A DNA stretch of 8,169 nucleotides from Candidatus Daviesbacteria bacterium RIFCSPLOWO2_02_FULL_41_8. Its GTDB lineage: Bacteria; Patescibacteriota; Microgenomatia; Daviesbacterales; UBA10151. This document shows, piece after piece, positions 4,906 to 8,169 of the stretch. The stretch is from positions 175 to 8,343 of the forward strand of contig MFDZ01000018.1 in assembly GCA_001777455.1 (NCBI GenBank). Reading direction: 5' to 3'. Positions within the stretch are counted from its first letter, which is position 1. Every line of letters begins with the position of its first letter. Made by a program: the position numbers and the translations under genes. The notes under the pieces were generated by a model. That model had not been told where the DNA came from. It saw only the letters and a list, made by a program, of their open reading frames with translations, and searched no databases.

Positions 4906-5631
4906 TTATATAAATCTTGTTACAGTAAATATAAAAGCCGCGCCCAGGACAGTTAACCCTAACATCTTCCAAGACGAGTGCTTACTGTGGGCTTCCGGCA
5001 AAAGATCACTGGCCCCGATATAAAGCAGGAAACCGATAAAAAATCCCAGGTACATAATTAAAAAATTCACCGGAATCTTAAAAAGAAAAGTTGACAACGT
5101 TCCGAGAATAGGAACAGTTGCGTTTAGAGCTAACATTGCCAGAGTCCTTTTCGTTTTATTTTTGTTGTTTAACATAATTGTAACCGTATTTAATCCATCC
5201 GAAAAATCATGGGCCAGCACAGCCAAAGCAATGATAAGACCAACCTGGAAATTCACCTGAAATCCTAAACCGATCCCGACACCGTCCAAAAAACTGTGGA
5301 TGGTTAGTCCAAAAGCGCCTACCAACCCAATAGACGGATGTTTGTGATCCGCGTACTCTTCTTCATGGCTGTGATGAATCACAACTGATTTTTCTACAAG
5401 ATGGAATGCCAAAAATCCCAACACAATCATGATAGTAAATGGAGTTATATCCAGGTTATGTTCTGAAATAATATTAAAAGCCTCGGGAAAAATATCAAAA
5501 AAACAAACCCCCAGGAGTACTCCGGCAGTAAAACTCATTATAAAATGCAGTTTTTCCCGGTTTTTTATCGCCACTAATCCGCCTAAACTAGTAGAAATAA
5601 AGGTTAAAAATGAGAGGACAATTGCTTCCAT
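4906..5631 (-). CDS. ZIP-family divalent metal transporter
   Basis: 241 residues with about eight hydrophobic segments and a His/Glu-rich cytoplasmic loop (HHSHEEEYADHKH, 86-98) between segments 3 and 4, the ZIP layout. The metal-path helices are visible: TM4 has H112-S-F-L-D116-G and TM5 has H141-D142-F-S-D145-G. Earlier FFDIFPEAF (44-52) and late LLPEAHSKH (210-218) fit the family. ZIP proteins import zinc, iron or related divalent metals into the cytoplasm. In the more common ZIP motif the TM4/TM5 acidic residue is Glu (H-N-x-x-E-G, H-x-x-x-E-G); here it is Asp in both, so the selected metal may differ. The start at 5631 is preferred over the in-frame ATG at 5661, because the promoter at 5640-5668 sits between them and predicts a start at about 5633. 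The gene is divergent from the 219-aa gene. Confidence 0.88.
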   Translation of the reverse strand: MEAIVLSFLTFISTSLGGLVAIKNREKLHFIMSFTAGVLLGVCFFDIFPEAFNIISEHNLDITPFTIMIVLGFLAFHLVEKSVVIHHSHEEEYADHKHPSIGLVGAFGLTIHSFLDGVGIGLGFQVNFQVGLIIALAVLAHDFSDGLNTVTIMLNNKNKTKRTLAMLALNATVPILGTLSTFLFKIPVNFLIMYLGFFIGFLLYIGASDLLPEAHSKHSSWKMLGLTVLGAAFIFTVTRFI

Positions 5632-5639
5632 CTGCGTTA

Positions 5640-5668
5640 ATGATATGCAACCCGCACGCATTTGTCAA
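5640..5668 (-). promoter_or_regulatory. Promoter of the ZIP gene (TTGACA-17-TATCAT)
   Basis: On the minus strand TTGACA (5668-5663) is a perfect -35 box, followed by 17 bp and TATCAT (5645-5640), one mismatch from TATAAT. The predicted start near 5633 is 2 nt before the ATG at 5631, so the mRNA would be leaderless. The -35 overlaps the -35 of the divergent promoter on the other strand. Confidence 0.7.
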
Positions 5669-5690
5669 AAAGCTTATAGTTTGATATACT
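5662..5690 (+). promoter_or_regulatory. Promoter of the 219-aa gene (TTGTCA-17-TATACT)
   Basis: TTGTCA (5662-5667), a 17-bp spacer and TATACT (5685-5690) with an extended TG at 5682-5683 make a strong sigma-70-type promoter. Start is predicted near 5697, leaving a 16-nt leader with no Shine-Dalgarno sequence. Five of six -35 bases are shared, on opposite strands, with the ZIP -35 box. Confidence 0.7.
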
Positions 5691-5712
5691 GACACATAGT
5701 TTAAATATAGAA

Positions 5713-6372
5713 ATGCAGATCAAAACACCAGAAGTAATCTCACAGGCAGTAATGCCTATCCTTCTAAGAGAAAAAAATAGATTATACCAGACAACTTCTG
5801 GCAAATTTAAATTGGGCCCCAGTATACATCTTAGGGATATTCTTATAAATGCAGCGGTTAGAGGGCTAAGCCAGCCTGCCCAGGGTGATTACTCTGATGC
5901 GTTTTATCAAATTGACGTCTATAACCCAGTTAAATTTTTTAACCCAATCACTTTGATAGAAAGTAACGCTGTTTTTGATTTCTATGATCAAGAAACTTCA
6001 TTCAAGCTTCAAAAAGGAAACCCTTATGTGGGCATCCACCTGCATTCAAGAATCGATTCTGTTACCTCCCGCTCTCAAATACAGGATTCATTAGAGAAAA
6101 TGGCAGTTTATATAAAGCGCTTTCGCGATAGATTACCGTCAGATACAATCATAGGAATGAGTTACGATAAACTGGCAAGACTCTCCAGAAGATATGGTTT
6201 CCGGGTTGCCGAAACATCGCTACCTGCAGATATTAAGAAACGCTATGTAGAATATGCCGCAAAAGTACCCGACAAACCTCCTTTTGATCTATCTGATCCT
6301 AAAATCTGTTTCCAAACATGTGATGAATTTATAGCAGGATTCCCAATTAACAGAAGAGGACTAAAAAGATAA
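5713..6372 (+). CDS. Hypothetical protein, 219 aa
   Basis: An intact 219-residue ORF behind a strong promoter. There is no signal peptide or membrane segment. Notable stretches: NPYVGIHLHSRIDS (103-116), an amphipathic helix SLEKMAVYIKRFRDRL (126-141), then IIGMSYDKLARLSRRYGFRV (146-165). The last resembles the strand-helix ending in 'x-x-x-G-F' that closes many GNAT acyltransferase folds, but the acyl-CoA-binding R/Q-x-x-G-x-G/A loop is not visible, so an enzyme assignment is not justified. The protein ends with basic residues. I do not recognise the family; a lineage-specific conserved protein is likely. It diverges from the ZIP gene and converges on the PEP-synthase-like gene with a 10-bp gap and no obvious terminator. 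Confidence 0.7.
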   Translation: MQIKTPEVISQAVMPILLREKNRLYQTTSGKFKLGPSIHLRDILINAAVRGLSQPAQGDYSDAFYQIDVYNPVKFFNPITLIESNAVFDFYDQETSFKLQKGNPYVGIHLHSRIDSVTSRSQIQDSLEKMAVYIKRFRDRLPSDTIIGMSYDKLARLSRRYGFRVAETSLPADIKKRYVEYAAKVPDKPPFDLSDPKICFQTCDEFIAGFPINRRGLKR

Positions 6373-6382
6373 TTCAAAATCT

Positions 6383-7900
6383 TTAAAAAGTTTTCCTCAA
6401 AATCATTCTTTTTTCAGTTTGATGCAATAGTTCATGGGCTGAGTGGGCCTCATATCTTGCCGCCACAATTCCATATACTCCTTTTTCTACCAAAAATTCC
6501 AGCACTTTGGGATTAAAACACAAACTGCCGGTTGCGATAAAAGGCATTTTGGATTTGTGCAAAAGCCTGATACCCATATCCAAAAACTTGAGTAACCCTT
6601 CCACCTGCATTTTATAAAAAGAAAGCTCCGGCTCGCTTGGGTCAAACCCATTCAAATGCGCAATTAACTCATCCATATTTAAAACCACCCCATCGATTCC
6701 ACTTAAAAGATAATCTTCCAAATTGATAATATTTTCCGGAGTGGCAACTTCCATCCAGTATTGCAGTGAAGCTTTTCTCGTTAATTTTTTAGCGGAGAGT
6801 TCCCTTTTTATTTGCAAAAGCTCATTCACACCCCTAACAAAAGGAATTACAACATGAACATTGGTCAGCCCCTTTTTGTGACGGGCAAAGTCTAAAGCTT
6901 CAAGGATTGGGTTAAGCAAACTTTTTTGGTGAATCAGTCGCAAAGACCCGCGCACTTTCCCCATGCCCTCCGACATATCAGCCAATTTCAGGAAAACAGG
7001 ACAGCCGGGAAAAGTCACAGCGGATTCTACTAACCTAAAGACCAAATTATCAAAAGATTCGCGGGGATGGTTCAAGTCAAAAATTTTCTCAGAGGCAATA
7101 TAGACCCCCTCGACATCCTTCTCAATTGTTAACCCGTCGGACAAATCAAAAAACACTTTTACAGCGCTTCTTTGCTTTTTGTCATCCCCGCGCAGGCGGG
7201 GATCCAATTCCGAACTAGAGGCAGTTAATTGGATTCCTGCATTCGCAGGAATGACAGAAGATGATGTATATGGTTTAATTCCTACAAGTTTCACCTCTTT
7301 GTCTATCACCCATTCATATTCATTCGGGATAAATAGCTTCTTTTTAGCAAGTCTTGTCAGTTCCATAATTTTTTTAAGATCTCTCGGGTGAATCTTGCCA
7401 TATTTAACACTAATTACTACATCATCCTGAAAACTGTCTTCATATGAGACCGCACAAGATTCCGGATTTTTAACAAACCCAACTACTTTCGGGTCCAGAT
7501 TTTCCGTAATACCGGGATAAAAACCGTTGTTCCAAAGCTTGCCTTTGATCTCCTCCAGCCAGAAATCCAACAAAGTAGTCCATAAATCCCGAACACCTTT
7601 AATCTTTTTGCCATCCAGAAAAAACTGCTTATGTTTGCCAACTTCACGCTCTAAAATTTCCGGAACCGGAATTTTATTAATCTCTTTTTTAACTAAGGTC
7701 AGAGATTCCTGAAAAACCTCTTTAACCCCAAAATCAAAATGTTCCAAAGTGGTTTTAAGTTTTAAGCTGGGTGGAGTAATTACAATACCGGGCGCCACCG
7801 GAAAGTCCAATCTGGACAGCTTTCCCAAGGATACGTTCAAGGAGCCAAAAATCAGGCTATCTTCATCTCTTAGAACTCTAATCGGCAGAATTTCTATCAT
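6383..7900 (-). CDS. Degenerate PEP synthase / pyruvate phosphate dikinase-like protein
   Basis: 505 residues from the ATG at 7900, chosen because MIEILPIRVLRDED aligns with the usual N-terminus of this family; an in-frame ATG at 7933 would overlap the upstream gene. N-terminal part: FGSLNVSLGKL...FPVAPGIVIT (18-42) matches the 'GGK-x-x-SLGEL ... VPxGF' start of the ATP-grasp domain, and NEYEWVIDKEVKLVGIKPYT (193-212) matches its 'DIEW ... QxRPxT' end. C-terminal part: KVRGSLR (315-321), GLTNVHVVIPFVRGVNE (344-360), MEVATPEN (383-390) and the closing barrel region match the PEP/pyruvate-binding barrel. The phosphohistidine swivel domain (GGxxSHAA motif) is absent, the glycine-rich ATP loop region is missing, and the catalytic GxCGQ and GSNDLTQ motifs are not intact. 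Length is well below the 750-900 aa of active enzymes. It probably does not catalyse the full reaction. A 75-bp repeat encodes residues 216-240 at the missing swivel position. Confidence 0.75.
   Translation of the reverse strand: MIEILPIRVLRDEDSLIFGSLNVSLGKLSRLDFPVAPGIVITPPSLKLKTTLEHFDFGVKEVFQESLTLVKKEINKIPVPEILEREVGKHKQFFLDGKKIKGVRDLWTTLLDFWLEEIKGKLWNNGFYPGITENLDPKVVGFVKNPESCAVSYEDSFQDDVVISVKYGKIHPRDLKKIMELTRLAKKKLFIPNEYEWVIDKEVKLVGIKPYTSSSVIPANAGIQLTASSSELDPRLRGDDKKQRSAVKVFFDLSDGLTIEKDVEGVYIASEKIFDLNHPRESFDNLVFRLVESAVTFPGCPVFLKLADMSEGMGKVRGSLRLIHQKSLLNPILEALDFARHKKGLTNVHVVIPFVRGVNELLQIKRELSAKKLTRKASLQYWMEVATPENIINLEDYLLSGIDGVVLNMDELIAHLNGFDPSEPELSFYKMQVEGLLKFLDMGIRLLHKSKMPFIATGSLCFNPKVLEFLVEKGVYGIVAARYEAHSAHELLHQTEKRMILRKTF
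7181..7255. mobile_element. REP/MITE-like inverted repeat inserted in frame
   Basis: Two 29-bp arms (7181-7209 and 7227-7255) are inverted copies identical at 23 of 29 positions, around a 17-bp centre. Each arm also has its own small hairpin (CCCCGC/GCGGGG; TTCCTGC/GCAGGAA). Outer ends GTCAT/ATGAC and the translated motifs VIPANAGIQ and DPRLRGDD on the minus strand (MSSPRRRGS and WIPAFAGM on the plus) are hallmarks of a palindromic repeat found dispersed in many bacterial genomes. The length is exactly 25 codons in phase with the host gene and has no stop in that frame. No clear target-site duplication is seen. Confidence 0.8.
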
Positions 7901-7904
7901 AAAT

Positions 7905-8169
7905 TCAGGGAATAAGTTTAATTTCATCCCCAACCTTTATATCCAACCACAGTATTGTACCGGCCGGAACTTCCAAAACTTTATCTACCTCTTCAATTGA
8001 CTCATAAACCGGAAGAGTTTCTTCTGTTTGTTCCGACGTTGGCGGTTGCACATTATACAAAAGATCCACAACTTTGTTTTCCCTGATCCAGACAAAATCC
8101 AGCGGGAAAGAAAGGCCCTTCATCCAAAAAGGATGCTTTTCCGGTTTGGGAAAAATAAACAGCATTCCC
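7905..8169 (-). CDS. DUF192-family protein, 5'-truncated by window edge
   Basis: The frame is open to the window edge (a Gly codon at 8168-8166 precedes the Met at 8165), so this is the C-terminal part of a longer gene and the Met is internal. The visible 87 residues start with GMLFIF and contain FWMKGLSFPLDFVWI, the DUF192 hallmark (GMLFxF ... FWMKNTxxPLDxxF), then VLEVPAGTILWLDIKVGDEIKL, matching its 'VLEVxAGxAxxxGIxxGDxV' end. DUF192 proteins are small beta-rich proteins, usually secreted or membrane-anchored, of unknown function. The N-terminus that would show a signal peptide is outside the window. The stop (TGA, 7907-7905) lies 4 nt before the ATG of the PEP-synthase-like gene, so the two are probably co-transcribed. 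Confidence 0.85.
   Translation of the reverse strand, partial: GMLFIFPKPEKHPFWMKGLSFPLDFVWIRENKVVDLLYNVQPPTSEQTEETLPVYESIEEVDKVLEVPAGTILWLDIKVGDEIKLIP

Noticed and set aside
4802..5023. Plus-strand ORF between the 108-aa gene and the ZIP gene
   Set aside because: It runs across the promoter and the ends of two minus-strand genes, and its composition is unlike a protein.
5370..5383. Perfect palindrome TGTGA-N4-TCACA, resembling a second Crp-type operator
   Set aside because: The spacer is 4 bp, not 6, and it lies inside the ZIP gene where it encodes the His-rich loop (V-I-H-H-S-H); His and Ile codons explain it.
5632..5661. Ten extra N-terminal codons of the ZIP gene from the ATG at 5661
   Set aside because: This segment contains the -10 and most of the spacer of the ZIP promoter, and the added residues are polar and unlike a ZIP N-terminus.
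7179..7391. Plus-strand ORF beginning MSSPRRRGS
   Set aside because: It is the well-known translation of the palindromic repeat on the opposite strand, in the shadow of the PEP-synthase-like gene.
7901..7933. N-terminal extension of the PEP-synthase-like gene from the ATG at 7933
   Set aside because: The added codons overlap the conserved end of the DUF192 gene in another frame; the family N-terminus aligns with the Met at 7900.

Overview
The window looks like a stretch of a small, compact, AT-rich bacterial genome, most likely a Candidate Phyla Radiation (Patescibacteria) lineage such as Microgenomates. This is inferred from the tight packing, the short RsmI, the style of the Crp-like regulator and the soluble PAS kinase, and several orphan proteins. 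TGA is used as a stop codon (DedA, Crp-like and DUF192 genes), so the code is standard table 11. No rRNA, tRNA, CRISPR array or phage gene is visible.

Layout. (1) 1-354: the C-terminal part of a DedA-family membrane protein, cut by the window edge. (2) 372-3402, plus strand: a membrane-anchored type-1 copper protein (cupredoxin), then a tightly overlapping operon of a Crp/Fnr-family regulator, a soluble PAS-PAS histidine kinase and a receiver-only response regulator. A perfect TGTGA-N6-TCACA operator lies upstream of the cupredoxin gene, centred exactly 41.5 bp before the inferred transcription start, which is the class II activator position. (3) 3403-3796: a region without large genes that holds several inverted repeats and one or two candidate small ORFs. 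(4) 3797-4486: rsmI (16S rRNA C1402 2'-O-methyltransferase). (5) 4522-4848, minus: an orphan 108-aa protein. (6) 4906-5631, minus: a ZIP-family metal transporter. It is divergent from (7) 5713-6372, plus: an orphan 219-aa protein. Their two promoters share one -35 region. (8) 6383-8169, minus: a DUF192 protein cut by the window edge, followed 4 nt later by a shrunken, apparently degenerate PEP-synthase/pyruvate-phosphate-dikinase-like protein. That gene carries a 75-bp REP/MITE-like inverted repeat inserted exactly in frame (25 codons).

How it fits together. The cupredoxin, Crp-like regulator and kinase/receiver genes look like one sensory and redox module: the regulator plausibly controls the copper protein through the operator beside it, and the kinase-receiver pair is translationally coupled to the regulator. 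The receiver has no output domain, so the end point of the phosphorelay is unknown. Promoters found here follow a TGnTATACT or similar -10 pattern. Several put the transcription start at or within a few bases of the ATG, implying leaderless mRNAs for promoter-proximal genes, while the operon-internal kinase gene has a GGAGG ribosome-binding site.

The most notable items are the operator geometry, the in-frame repeat insertion in a pseudo-enzyme-like PEP synthase relative, the overlapping divergent promoters, and the repeat-rich small-ORF region at 3403-3796. All function calls come from reading motifs by eye; no database search was possible.
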